A DNA stretch of 64,000 bases from Fibrobacterota bacterium (GCA_023412475.1 JAEYNR010000039.1:35512-99511); one strand, 5' to 3'; shown: positions 28,095 to 37,445, numbered from the stretch's first letter. The notes: a model not told the origin generated them from the letters alone. Translations and numbers: made by a program.

Positions 28095-29459
28095 TTATTT
28101 CCCAATACAAAACTTACTAAAAATATTATTATATATCTCTTCCCTATCTCTTTTTCCATTAAATTCTTCTAAACAATCCAATGCGGTATGGAGGTAGTGA
28201 GCAGCAATTTCATTTCTATTCCAAAGCTCAATTGAATAGTCTATCTCTTTTTTCATCCTTTTTACTATCTCTTTATGTCTGCTATTTATTATAAAATCAG
28301 GGATCTCTATTTCTTCTTCCTTCTCTGCTATTTTTCCTTCTATCTCTTTTATTACCCTATCTATATCTTCATTATTAAACAAACTTATTTTTATGTATTT
28401 TATATTTTCATTTATAAAATATTTTTCTTTTTCTTCGTTTATTACAATATCGCTTTTATTTAATATTACTATATTACTACTATTGCAGATTTCTTTTATA
28501 AATAGTTTTTCTTTTTCTTCTATTTCCTGATCCAAACCTGAAATCCAAATCAATATTTTTGCTTTTCTAATTTCCTCTTTACTTCTTTTTATCCCAATTT
28601 CTTCTATTTTATTTCTTGTTTCTCTTATTCCTGCAGAATCAGTTAGTGATACTTCATTACCATTTATAATAATTTTTTCTGTAATTATATCCCTTGTTGT
28701 TCCTGGTTCATTGTATGTAATTGATCTATCATATCCCAATATTTTGTTAAACAGGGTGCTTTTACCTGCATTTGCTGGTCCAGCAATTACTATTTTAATT
28801 CCATTCTCTACTTCTTCTATTATTTCTCTTTTTCTTATCTCTTTTTCTAATCGGTCTCTGATTTTAATAATTTTTTCTTTCTTATTATCTATTTCTTTTA
28901 TATCATCTTCTTCTGCGAATTCTATTATCGCTTCTATTTCAGTCAGCACCTCAAATATTTCATAATATAAGTCATCTATTTCTTTTCTGTATCTTCCCTG
29001 ATAAAGCTTCAATACTGTTTTTCTTTGTAATTCACTTTCTGATATAATCATTTCATTAATGGCTTCTGCTTTCATTAAATCAATCTTACCATTAATAAAA
29101 GCTCTTCTACTGAACTCTCCCCTCTCTGCATTTTTTATTCCTGCATTAAGAAGTTCTGTCATTATTCTTTTTTTGTTTCTATTGCCTCCATGACAGAAAA
29201 TTTCCACCATATCTTCCCCAGTAAAAGAAAATGGGTTACCATATTTAATTATGGTAACCTCATCTATAAAATCTCCGTTTTTTTGATCAATAATGCAGTG
29301 TAGATATATTTTTCTTTTTTCTTCTTTTAAAAACCTGTCTTTGTGTTTTAAGCATTTAGAAACTAGTTCGAAACTTTTTTCTCCTGTTATTCTAATTATT
29401 CCAAGTGCACCAGTTCCTCCAGGAGTTGATATGGCTGCTATTGTTCTATCTTTTTCCAT
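28095..29459 (-). CDS. mnmE: tRNA modification GTPase MnmE
   Basis: 454-residue MnmE (TrmE). The N-terminal folate-binding domain begins DRTIAAISTPGGTGALGIIRITG, the central G domain has the P-loop GPANAGKST, the DxxG in LTDSAGIRET and NKSD, and the C-terminus ends FCIGK, the conserved formyl-transfer motif. It forms a complex with MnmG. Its start overlaps the yidC stop by 14 bp. Composition is extreme: long runs of Lys/Glu/Ile encoded by AAA/GAA/ATA, so the + strand is strongly T-rich here. Confidence 0.97.
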   Translation of the reverse strand: MEKDRTIAAISTPGGTGALGIIRITGEKSFELVSKCLKHKDRFLKEEKRKIYLHCIIDQKNGDFIDEVTIIKYGNPFSFTGEDMVEIFCHGGNRNKKRIMTELLNAGIKNAERGEFSRRAFINGKIDLMKAEAINEMIISESELQRKTVLKLYQGRYRKEIDDLYYEIFEVLTEIEAIIEFAEEDDIKEIDNKKEKIIKIRDRLEKEIRKREIIEEVENGIKIVIAGPANAGKSTLFNKILGYDRSITYNEPGTTRDIITEKIIINGNEVSLTDSAGIRETRNKIEEIGIKRSKEEIRKAKILIWISGLDQEIEEKEKLFIKEICNSSNIVILNKSDIVINEEKEKYFINENIKYIKISLFNNEDIDRVIKEIEGKIAEKEEEIEIPDFIINSRHKEIVKRMKKEIDYSIELWNRNEIAAHYLHTALDCLEEFNGKRDREEIYNNIFSKFCIGK

Positions 29460-31260
29460 TCTTACCTGAATTTTTCAACATTATTTTAGGTTCTTTTTTT
29501 TTTGTTTTTTCTGTAATAATCTGCTGAATTAAGGCTAAACCACTTTGAAATGTCCAATACAGTACAACTCCAGCCGGAAAATTATTGAACAAAACAAGCA
29601 TAAAGATTGGCATGAAATATATCATAGCTTTTTGGTTAGGATCTTTTATGGTCATTTTGTTTTGATAATATTGAATTACAGCCATTAGAATAGGCATTAA
29701 TGCTACACTTGTTCCATACATTGGTATTCCATTTTTAAATATTCCGGTTATTGAAAACAATGATTCCGGCATTGATAGATCACTTACCCATGGAAGCAAA
29801 AATGTACTTGCCCCTCTAAGTTCAATTGCCTTTTTTAACACTACAAAAAGAGCTATAAAAATCGGCATCTGCAGTATCATAGGTAAACAACCAACATCTA
29901 ATGGGTTTACTCCCTCTTTTCTATACATTTCCATCAATTCTTCATTCATTTTTTTTGGATTATTTTTATATTTTTCCCTTAATGTGCTCATTTTGGGTTG
30001 CAGCTCTTTCATTTTATTCATCTTTTTTGTGCTGCTATGCATCATTGGAAATGTAACTACTTTTGAAATCAGCGTTAAAAGCAAAATTGCCAATCCGTAA
30101 TCTTTTACTATATTGGTGAGGCTTAGAAGAATCCATAACACAAACTCGGCTATCGGAGGAAACCAACTGTCAGCAAAAATTGCTTTTGTCCAACCAGTTA
30201 CAGGAAATAAAATCTTTTCGAATTTTATTTTTTCGCTTTTTAAGTTTTCATATTTGTTTGGTCCTGAATAAAACCAAAATCCTACTTCATTTTTCTCTGC
30301 TGTTTTTTCGTAGTTAATACTATAGTTTAATTCCTTGAATTTTTTATCTTTTTGTTCAACTTCAAATCCCTGATAGTTTATATCTGCATCCCCTATCGAA
30401 TCAGAAACTATTGCTACAAAAAAATACTTGGAAGTTACACCGATCCATTTGCACTGACCTGTTGTCCCTCCTTTACCTGCTTTTTTCATGTTTATATGAT
30501 TTACATTTTCTCCATTATAATAATGAACTACTCTTTTTTCTGTACTATTTGCATTATTCGCTTTTTCACTTTCCTCAATTCCACTATTCCATGATACTTT
30601 TACTCTTTTTCCACTAAGACTATTTTGGCCTATTTTTATTCCTATTTTATAAGTATCATATCCAATAATAAATGTTTTGGTTAATATTTCATTATCATTT
30701 TTATATTCAAAAACTATTTCTCTATTCTCATTTTCTTTTATTTTAATGTTTTTATTTTCATTTTTTAAGTTAAATGCTTTATTATCAAATGATTCTCCAG
30801 ATATAGCTAACTGAGCAGCCTCTTCAGCATTAGCAGGAATGATATCTATAAAGTCTCCTTTTTTCCTAAAGCTGTCACTTTCTGAATACTTATAATCTTT
30901 CATTTTTATTGATACTATATTTGCTCCCTTTTCACTAATACCAATTTTCATCTTTTGGTTTTCAACCCATATAGTATCAATATTTATTTTTTCGTTTTCT
31001 TGTTTTTCTTCATTAATATTTTCTTTTATTATTGTTTCATTTAAAGCCTCATTTTTTCCAATCTCTTTTATTTCATTATTTTCTCTTTTTTCTTCTTTTT
31101 TATTTTCTATTTCTTTATTTGATGTTGGGTAATTTTGATTAATAGCTACATATTTTTTTCCTTGTATTTTTTCTACCCAAAATTTTTGGTACGCTGGACT
31201 ACTGAAAAAAGTTACAGCTCCTAATATTAGGATAAATGCGAATATAGTGTTCTTGTTCAC
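29446..31260 (-). CDS. yidC: Membrane protein insertase YidC
   Basis: YidC of 604 residues in the long Gram-negative layout. There is an N-terminal membrane helix, then a lysine/glutamate-rich linker (about residues 45-95), then the periplasmic beta-domain, and a C-terminal insertase core starting near TNIVKDYGLAILLLTLISKVVTFP. The core has the hallmark EMYRKEGVNPLDVGCLPMILQMPIFIALF. It inserts inner-membrane proteins with or without SecYEG. The start is GTG at 31260 with AAAGG about 8 nt upstream. The charged linker is much longer and more repetitive than in E. coli. Confidence 0.96.
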   Translation of the reverse strand: MNKNTIFAFILILGAVTFFSSPAYQKFWVEKIQGKKYVAINQNYPTSNKEIENKKEEKRENNEIKEIGKNEALNETIIKENINEEKQENEKINIDTIWVENQKMKIGISEKGANIVSIKMKDYKYSESDSFRKKGDFIDIIPANAEEAAQLAISGESFDNKAFNLKNENKNIKIKENENREIVFEYKNDNEILTKTFIIGYDTYKIGIKIGQNSLSGKRVKVSWNSGIEESEKANNANSTEKRVVHYYNGENVNHINMKKAGKGGTTGQCKWIGVTSKYFFVAIVSDSIGDADINYQGFEVEQKDKKFKELNYSINYEKTAEKNEVGFWFYSGPNKYENLKSEKIKFEKILFPVTGWTKAIFADSWFPPIAEFVLWILLSLTNIVKDYGLAILLLTLISKVVTFPMMHSSTKKMNKMKELQPKMSTLREKYKNNPKKMNEELMEMYRKEGVNPLDVGCLPMILQMPIFIALFVVLKKAIELRGASTFLLPWVSDLSMPESLFSITGIFKNGIPMYGTSVALMPILMAVIQYYQNKMTIKDPNQKAMIYFMPIFMLVLFNNFPAGVVLYWTFQSGLALIQQIITEKTKKKEPKIMLKNSGKNGKR

Positions 31261-31272
31261 TTTAATACCTTT

Positions 31273-31503
31273 CTATTTTATAGGATCGTATCCACCTTTT
31301 GATAATGGATTACACCTGATTATTCTCATAATTATTACAATAAATGCTTTTAGTATTGGATAGTTCCTTATGGCTTCTTCGGCGTATACTGAGCAAACAG
31401 GCTCAAACTTACAAGTTCCTTCCGGAATAAAGAAAATTGTCTTAAATAATCTTTTTCCTATTTTTATTATTACAATAATAGTTTCTTTGCATTTTCCTGC
31501 CAT
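31273..31503 (-). CDS. yidD: Membrane protein insertion efficiency factor YidD
   Basis: Short YidD-family protein. The family signature is intact: CKFEPVCSVYAEEAIRNYPILKAF followed by RIIRCNPLSKGGYDP, with the paired cysteines. It sits in the canonical rnpA-yidD-yidC order and is thought to assist YidC at the membrane. ATG at 31503 is chosen; a GTG at 31515 is possible. Either way it overlaps the 3' end of rnpA (34 or 46 bp), and neither start has a strong ribosome site, suggesting coupling to rnpA translation. Confidence 0.9.
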   Translation of the reverse strand: MAGKCKETIIVIIKIGKRLFKTIFFIPEGTCKFEPVCSVYAEEAIRNYPILKAFIVIIMRIIRCNPLSKGGYDPIK

Positions 31504-31796
31504 TGTTTGTAACACTGCACCATTTCTTTATTTAAATCAATCCCAGTTTGGGGCTGGATGAGGATATCTAAGTAAGGTGGGAACTCTATTTTGTTTTTCC
31601 TGAATATTTCACGGAAGAACCTTTTAACTCTATTTCTTTTTACAGCGTTTCCCGTTTTTCTGGAAACAAGTATTGCCAGTCTATCGTTTTTCTCTTCGTT
31701 CTCTATATATATTATCTTATATCCATTACACTTATATCTCTGACCATTCTTTAATATTTCAGAGATGTCTTTTTTATTCTTTATAGTTTTTTTCAT
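31470..31796 (-). CDS. rnpA: Ribonuclease P protein component
   Basis: Basic protein of 108 residues, the usual size. The conserved RNR region appears as RKTGNAVKRNRVKRFFREIFR, followed by the DILIQPQTGID strand. It supports RNase P in tRNA 5' maturation. ATG at 31796; its best ribosome-site match (GAGGTG) lies inside the 3' arm of the rpmH terminator hairpin, an arrangement that could limit its expression. Confidence 0.95.
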   Translation of the reverse strand: MKKTIKNKKDISEILKNGQRYKCNGYKIIYIENEEKNDRLAILVSRKTGNAVKRNRVKRFFREIFRKNKIEFPPYLDILIQPQTGIDLNKEMVQCYKQWQENAKKLLL

Positions 31797-31800
31797 CTCG

Positions 31801-31828
31801 AAAAAAGCACCTCTTCTTTTCGAGGTGC
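31801..31828 (-). terminator. Terminator/attenuator between rpmH and rnpA
   Basis: On - a 7-bp GC-rich stem (GCACCTC/GAGGTGC, 31822-31828 and 31807-31813) with an 8-nt loop is followed directly by TTTTTT (31806-31801). It lies 8 bp after rpmH and 5 bp before the rnpA start, so read-through is needed for rnpA unless a promoter lies inside rpmH. It probably sets the known excess of L34 over RnpA. Confidence 0.8.
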
Positions 31829-31835
31829 ATTCTTC

Positions 31836-31982
31836 TTACATTGAGTCGGATACAGTGAGCCTTTTTCTCCCTTTAGCTCTTCTGCTTTTAATCACTTTTC
31901 TTCCGTTTGCAGTTTCCATTCTTGATCTGAAACCGTGTTTGTTTACTCTTTTTCTTTTAGATGGCTGAAATGTTCTTTTCAT
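31836..31982 (-). CDS. rpmH: 50S ribosomal protein L34
   Basis: 48-residue L34. It starts MKRTFQPSKRKRVNKHGFRS and continues RMETANGRKVIKSRRAKGRK, the universal L34 pattern, with a short acidic tail TVSDSM. GGAG lies about 8 nt upstream of the ATG. It is the first gene of the leftward rpmH-rnpA-yidD-yidC unit and diverges from dnaA. Confidence 0.97.
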   Translation of the reverse strand: MKRTFQPSKRKRVNKHGFRSRMETANGRKVIKSRRAKGRKRLTVSDSM

Positions 31983-32100
31983 TTTTTATCTCCTTTAAAA
32001 ATAATCTTTTAAAAATGTTTTACGAATCATGTTCAAGTCAAATGCTTTTTTATATATTTATATAGTTCTTTTTTTTTTCACAATCTTTTAATTTAATACC

Positions 32101-33435
32101 ATGCATTCATCGCTTTGGCAAAATATTCTTTCATCAATTTCCAGTTCTATCGATGAACATCGTTTTGAGACGTGGTTTCGACCTCTTGTTCTAAATTGCA
32201 GTTCTGATGTTAACACTCTATCCTTAGCGTCCCCTAACCAGTTTATTTCTGATTTTCTTGATCAAAATTACAAACATTTAATTCTTTCTACAGCTCAGAA
32301 TTTTTCTGAAAATATAACAAATGTAGTATTTACAGTAGGATCATTACCTTCTCATCTTAGTGATGAAAAAATTAAAGGATCAATCCCTGCAACAAAACCA
32401 GATCCACCCAGTTCTTTTCCTCAACTTAATAAACGTTTTACTCTTAATACTTTTGTTGTTGGTTCTGGCAATCAGTTTGCCAGAAGTGCTGCATTGGCTG
32501 TCGCTGAATCTCCAGGGAAAACAAAATTTAATCCTCTTCTTATCTATGGCGGAGTAGGTTTAGGAAAAACACACCTCCTTCAATCCATCGGTAATTATAT
32601 ATTATCCTTTTCCCCCGGATATGTCGTTACATACATCACCTCTGAAGAATTTTATCTTAATTTTATAGATGCAATAAAAAACAATAACACTAAAACTTTC
32701 ACATCGCGTTTTCGTTCATCAGATCTTTTATTAGTCGATGATATTCAATTTTTAGCTGGAAAAGAAAGCACTCAAGAGGAGTTTTTCTATATTTTTAACA
32801 CTCTTTACCAGAATGGAAAACAGATTGTCTTGACCTCTGATCTTCCTCCAAATTCTTTAAAAGGTTTACAAGATCGTTTAGTGTCCCGTTTCCAGTGGGG
32901 TTTATCTGTCGATATTCAACCTCCTGATCTTGAAACAAGAGTTGCTATTTTGAAAAAGAAAGCAGAAGAAGATAACCTAAGCATCCCTCAAGATGTTCTC
33001 TATTTTATTGCAGAAAATGTTTCATCTAATATTCGCGAACTTGAAGGTGTCGTTATTCGTCTTCTTGCATATGCTTCAATTACTAAAACTGATATAACAA
33101 AAGACCTTGTTAAAAATATTCTTAAAGATTCTATTAAAACTGATAAATCACGTATTTCCATAGATAAAATTATAGAAAAAGTTGCCAATTTTTATAAAGT
33201 TCCTGTTAATAATATCCGTGAAAAAAATAGAAGGAAAGAGGTAGCACATTGCCGGCAAGTTGCAATGTACATTTCTAAGATGATTACGAATTATTCTTTA
33301 AAAACTATAGGTTTAAACTTTGGAGGAAGAGACCATAGTACTGTAATTCACGCAATACAACAGATAGACACTCTTTTGAAGAGCGATCTTTCATTATCCA
33401 GAGATATAGATTTTTTAATTAATAGTCTTGAATAA
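32101..33435 (+). CDS. dnaA: Chromosomal replication initiator DnaA
   Basis: DnaA of 444 residues. Domain I is at 1-80; a short linker leads to the AAA+ domain beginning KRFTLNTFVVGSGNQFA, with Walker A GGVGLGKTHLL and Walker B LLLVDDIQFL. The C-terminal DNA-binding domain carries GGRDHSTVIHA. It binds DnaA boxes and melts the origin. The ATG at 32101 has no evident Shine-Dalgarno sequence. It diverges from rpmH across 118 very AT-rich bases. Confidence 0.98.
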   Translation: MHSSLWQNILSSISSSIDEHRFETWFRPLVLNCSSDVNTLSLASPNQFISDFLDQNYKHLILSTAQNFSENITNVVFTVGSLPSHLSDEKIKGSIPATKPDPPSSFPQLNKRFTLNTFVVGSGNQFARSAALAVAESPGKTKFNPLLIYGGVGLGKTHLLQSIGNYILSFSPGYVVTYITSEEFYLNFIDAIKNNNTKTFTSRFRSSDLLLVDDIQFLAGKESTQEEFFYIFNTLYQNGKQIVLTSDLPPNSLKGLQDRLVSRFQWGLSVDIQPPDLETRVAILKKKAEEDNLSIPQDVLYFIAENVSSNIRELEGVVIRLLAYASITKTDITKDLVKNILKDSIKTDKSRISIDKIIEKVANFYKVPVNNIREKNRRKEVAHCRQVAMYISKMITNYSLKTIGLNFGGRDHSTVIHAIQQIDTLLKSDLSLSRDIDFLINSLE

Positions 33436-33675
33436 CTAACATATATTCTGTTATTAATTTGTGGATAATTTGTTAAAATAAGGTTATCAATATAGTGTTC
33501 TCAATTAATGCATTCATTTAAAAAAGTTATCAACATTATAAATTAATTGAAAATCAATCGTTTAAATGTTTTTCAGTACTTATCCACAGGACTATTATCT
33601 AATACTTATTTAATATATTAGAAAGATTTAATAGTTTTAATATGTTCATAACGTACCTTTCTTATTGGAGCAAAC
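33436..33675. other. Probable replication origin (oriC) between dnaA and dnaN
   Basis: 240 bp, very AT-rich, holding four DnaA-box-like 9-mers. Two match TTATCCACA exactly: 33580-33588 on + and 33460-33468 on - (read as TGTGGATAA). Two are close: TTATCAACA at 33527-33535 and TTATCAATA at 33484-33492. No coding frame is present. The divergence of essential genes around dnaA and the nearby parS sites support this as the origin. The 118-bp rpmH-dnaA gap has no box and may serve as promoter region. Confidence 0.85.
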
Positions 33676-34815
33676 ATGTCTATTTCAATTCAAAAAAAAG
33701 ATCTACTTGATTTATTGCAGAAATCTTTTCCAATAATTCCTGCTAAGAGCTCACTTCAAATACTTACAAACTTTAAGTTTACCTATTCTGGTTTTAATCT
33801 TGAAGTATCAGCAACGGATTTAGATCATTCCATGAGAGCCGTTTCTAGTGCAAGCGGGACAGGTCCTTTTGACGTTACAGTAAATGGGAGAAAAGCATTT
33901 GAAATAGTACGAGAACTTCCGGAGGGAAATGTTACACTAAGTTTAGATGAAAATGTTCTTATAATTCAAAGCGATAGCGGCTTCTCATGTAAAATAGCAG
34001 GTTCTGACTCCAGAGATTTTCCAGGTTTTCCTGATATTTCATCGGATAATGAGTTTGAAATTTCATCATCTGATCTGAAGGATTTAATACTTAAAAGCAG
34101 CTTTGCTGTTGCTAAAGATGAAACCAGAGCTTGCTTATGTGGCATTTTCTGGGAAATAAATTCCGATAAAACCGGTATGGTTGCAACTGATGGTCACAGG
34201 TTAGGTAGTTCCTTTATAAATAAAAATCTTGCTTTAGAATCAAAGGTAAGCGGTGTTGTATCTCCAAAGAGTGTGCTTAATTTAGTCAGGATACTAGACT
34301 CAAAAGCAGCAGATGAAATGGTAAAAGTGAATATTGGGGATAAATACATCAGCTTTTCAACACCGAATCTTATGATGTGCTCAAAACTGATAGAAGGTCC
34401 TTACCCAGACTATACCAAGGTAATTCCTAGAAATAATCCAAAGAAAGCAATTATAGAAAAATCTATTCTCCAGAATGCAGTTCGCAGAGTTTCAGTTCTA
34501 TCTAACCAAAAAACTCATCTGGTAAAGTTTTCTTTTTCCAAAGGAAATTTAGAAATTGTAGCGCTGAACAGAGATATTGGAGGAGAGGCAAGAGAAATTA
34601 TTTCCATTGATTATGATAATGATAGTCATAATATTGGATTTAACGGAATGTATCTATCAGAAATATTAGACATCATTAAGACTCAAAAGGTAATGATTGA
34701 AATGAATACACAGATAAGCGCGTGTTTAATCTTTCCTGTGTATGAAAATGATACTGATAGAAAAAGTGAAGATCTTTTTTTGATAATGCCGCTGAAGATC
34801 ATGGAAGAAATTTGA
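33676..34815 (+). CDS. dnaN: DNA polymerase III beta subunit (sliding clamp)
   Basis: Clamp protein of 379 residues with the three-domain layout. Recognisable segments include SSLQILTNFKFTYSG, GTGPFDVTVNGRKAFEIVRELP, VATDGHRLGSSF and the C-terminal FLIMPLKI in place of the usual LVMPMRL. It encircles DNA and holds polymerase III. ATG at 33676 with TTGGAGC upstream. Unlike the common dnaN-recF order, a secreted-protein gene and a small reading frame follow. Confidence 0.96.
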   Translation: MSISIQKKDLLDLLQKSFPIIPAKSSLQILTNFKFTYSGFNLEVSATDLDHSMRAVSSASGTGPFDVTVNGRKAFEIVRELPEGNVTLSLDENVLIIQSDSGFSCKIAGSDSRDFPGFPDISSDNEFEISSSDLKDLILKSSFAVAKDETRACLCGIFWEINSDKTGMVATDGHRLGSSFINKNLALESKVSGVVSPKSVLNLVRILDSKAADEMVKVNIGDKYISFSTPNLMMCSKLIEGPYPDYTKVIPRNNPKKAIIEKSILQNAVRRVSVLSNQKTHLVKFSFSKGNLEIVALNRDIGGEAREIISIDYDNDSHNIGFNGMYLSEILDIIKTQKVMIEMNTQISACLIFPVYENDTDRKSEDLFLIMPLKIMEEI

Positions 34816-34885
34816 AAAAAGAAGATAAACATTATAAAATCTATATGGTGAAAACAAATGTAAAATTTTTTTAAAAGAATGAGAA

Positions 34886-36037
34886 GTGAAAAGAATACTA
34901 AGAGTATGCTTTTGTTATGCCATTATTTCAAAAGTAACCTTATACGCTGATTTTGAGCAGAGTAATTTTACCTTTCACTCCCATTCGTTACATTTGTTTT
35001 CAAATCCATCGATTATTTCTACTCAACACGGGATTCCTTTTTCTGCTGTTTTTTTTCCTTCTGGTGAAGAAAAAAATGAGGCAGCGGCTGCTGTAAGTTT
35101 TATTCTGGAAAAAAACGCTTTTGCTGTAGGCTATGAGAGAAATGAAATTTATAATAATCGAATTATAAGCGGATATTCATTTAAAAAAGAGTTTTTCTTC
35201 TTTGGACCTTCATTTTCTTTTCTAATAGATTCTACCAAGGATCCTAATCTGCTTCTGGATGTGGCTTCTACAATACAGCTACCTCGATCCAGATATATTT
35301 CTCTTGTTCTAAAAAATATTATAGGTACTGAAAAAATTCGAAGATCTATGCCTCCTAATGGAAGACTGTCGTTTTTTGGAGGTTTTCCTGGGATAGAGGA
35401 TGTTTTAGGGTTTGATATAAGCTATTATAGCAACTTCAATGATTTAAGCAAAGGAAGAATTAATCATGGTGCAAAATTAAATATAGCAGGTACTTTTTTA
35501 AAGTCTCCGATGATCTATTATTCAACCGGTTATGATTTGAATAGAGAAAAAAAAAGTATAATAAACCACTTTATATATGGCAAACTTGGTCTTCAGTTGA
35601 GAATAAATGAAATATCAGCCGGCTTATCTTACGGGGTAAGATACGATATAAATAGTTCTGATTATAAAATGCATCTGCAAGTGAATTTTAACCCAACTAC
35701 TTTTCAACACAATCATAAATTGCAAATTAATTTAAATATTAAAAAATCATATGAAAAAAACTCTGGGGTATATGTTTCCTTCGATTATATAGATTTATTC
35801 AAAAGTGCTACAGTAAAAAAATGGGTATTAGTTATTTCTAAATTGCCTTCCAGTGATGGAGAAATTATAAAGAGTTTTTCTGGAGGCAATTTACCTCCAT
35901 CTTCAATATATTGGAATTTCAAAGATGTATCGGGAAAATATTATGATCAGGAAGTTATTTATATTAGAGGTATTATTACTGATAATAGTAACAACCTTGC
36001 TGTAACACCCTGGATAACTTTTGATCCAAAGAAGTGA
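34886..36037 (+). CDS. Secreted outer-membrane-like protein, unknown, inserted between dnaN and recF
   Basis: Not recognised by name. 383 residues from a GTG start. Residues 1-22 look like a signal peptide (MKRILRVCFCYAIISKVTLYA). The middle (about 30-290) alternates in the manner of an outer-membrane beta-barrel with many aromatic residues. The last 80 residues (KKWVLVISKLPSSDGEIIKSF through YWNFKDVSGKYYDQEVIYIRG) resemble the Ig-like tail that follows barrels in spirochaete and Fibrobacterota surface proteins. It follows dnaN by 70 bp on the same strand, so it may be co-transcribed with replication genes. Confidence 0.8.
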   Translation: MKRILRVCFCYAIISKVTLYADFEQSNFTFHSHSLHLFSNPSIISTQHGIPFSAVFFPSGEEKNEAAAAVSFILEKNAFAVGYERNEIYNNRIISGYSFKKEFFFFGPSFSFLIDSTKDPNLLLDVASTIQLPRSRYISLVLKNIIGTEKIRRSMPPNGRLSFFGGFPGIEDVLGFDISYYSNFNDLSKGRINHGAKLNIAGTFLKSPMIYYSTGYDLNREKKSIINHFIYGKLGLQLRINEISAGLSYGVRYDINSSDYKMHLQVNFNPTTFQHNHKLQINLNIKKSYEKNSGVYVSFDYIDLFKSATVKKWVLVISKLPSSDGEIIKSFSGGNLPPSSIYWNFKDVSGKYYDQEVIYIRGIITDNSNNLAVTPWITFDPKK

Positions 36038-36093
36038 TTTTTTTGCAGTTAAACCAGTACAATAAACAGGCAATTTATAAAGGAAGGAAAATA

Positions 36094-36201
36094 ATGTTAT
36101 TACTTACCGACGAGTCGAGTATTTATAATCAAACTCTTGGTTTACTTCAAGAAAATACCAGTGGAGTGAGACGGCTAATTAGAAAGTATAAAGTTATATA
36201 A
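36094..36201 (+). CDS. Possible 35-residue peptide
   Basis: Small frame starting MLLLTDESSIYNQTLG and ending in a basic tail. Support is a strong AGGAAGG ribosome site 6 nt upstream. Against it is the short length and no recognised family. Its first 23 codon-bases recur in altered form at about 49150. It may be a relict rather than a gene. Confidence 0.3.
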   Translation: MLLLTDESSIYNQTLGLLQENTSGVRRLIRKYKVI

Positions 36202-36353
36202 ATTTTGCTGAGGGCTCTGCTCGCCCACAAAAAAGAAACGTCTATAGCTGTATTAATTTTACTTTATTAAAAACCGTGCATTTCAGCACAAAATAGATAG
36301 ATACTGGATTTAAATTAAAACTAAATCATCTCAATCTTCGTAATATTATTTCA

Positions 36354-37445
36354 ATGAATCTTCACTGTCTTCAACTTACTACTTTCAGAAATTACCATAA
36401 TCTTGAATTAATTTTTCCTGATGAAGGTGCAATTTTTGAGGGAATCAATGGTTCTGGGAAAACTAATATATTGGAAGCTATCTATATTTTGTGCACAGGT
36501 CGATCACAACGTGGATCAAAAAAATCGGAGATGATTAAATTTGGATCGGAAAACACGTACATTGAAGGGGAGTTTAAAGAAGGAGACAGATCGTCTGTAG
36601 CTTCAATGGGTTTTAGTCGTGACAAGAAAGTAGTACTGAAATTTGATGGAGTGGTTGTTAAAAAATTTACGGATTGGTTTGGTAAAAGACCGGTGATTTC
36701 ATTTGGAATAGATGATTTGCAGCTAGTTAACGGAACACCAGAATTAAGAAGGCGTTTTATAGATATATTATGTAGTCAGACAGACCCGGCATATTTAACA
36801 TCTTTAATAACTTACAAGCATTTTTTATCATGTCGCAATCAAATTTTGAATACAAATTTTGATAAAATTCAGTGTGAGATATATGAGGAGCAGATGTCTC
36901 AAAGCGGAGCAGAAATATTTTTAAAAAGAAAAGAAATATTATCTTTTTTAGGTCCTTTTCTGGAAGATTATTATAAAGCGATCAGTGGAAACCGCGAGAG
37001 TGCCGGATTATTATATGAACCATCAGTTTCTTGTGAATGTAGTAGTAAGAAAGAGTGGAAAAATGTATTTTTTGAGGTGCTCAAAGAGCGAAGGAATAAG
37101 GATTTAGAGACTGGCTTTTCCACAGTCGGACCTCATCGGGATGACATTCGCTTCCTTCTAAACCAGAAACCATCTAAAATATACGGTTCACAGGGCCAAT
37201 GTCGATCGATTGTATTATCGTTAAAATTAAGTTCAGTATCATGTTTAGAGTATTTTCGACAGGAAAAAATGATTTTTTTGATAGATGATGCATTATCAGA
37301 ACTGGATCAGGACCGGACCTCAAGAGTTTTACCTTTAATAGAAGATAAAGGACAGGTTTTTATAGCCACACCGGTACTTAACAGCCCAATTAATAAGCCA
37401 CTGCTTAGATGTAGAGTTAAAGATGGTACGGTTACAATTGAATGA
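36354..37445 (+). CDS. recF: DNA replication and repair protein RecF
   Basis: RecF of 363 residues. It starts LHCLQLTTFRNYHNLEL, with Walker A EGINGSGKTNILEAIYIL, the ABC-type signature SQGQCRSIVLSLKLS and Walker B MIFLIDDALSELD. It loads RecA at single-strand gaps. No clear ribosome site precedes the ATG. The stop overlaps the next gene by 4 bp. Confidence 0.96.
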   Translation: MNLHCLQLTTFRNYHNLELIFPDEGAIFEGINGSGKTNILEAIYILCTGRSQRGSKKSEMIKFGSENTYIEGEFKEGDRSSVASMGFSRDKKVVLKFDGVVVKKFTDWFGKRPVISFGIDDLQLVNGTPELRRRFIDILCSQTDPAYLTSLITYKHFLSCRNQILNTNFDKIQCEIYEEQMSQSGAEIFLKRKEILSFLGPFLEDYYKAISGNRESAGLLYEPSVSCECSSKKEWKNVFFEVLKERRNKDLETGFSTVGPHRDDIRFLLNQKPSKIYGSQGQCRSIVLSLKLSSVSCLEYFRQEKMIFLIDDALSELDQDRTSRVLPLIEDKGQVFIATPVLNSPINKPLLRCRVKDGTVTIE

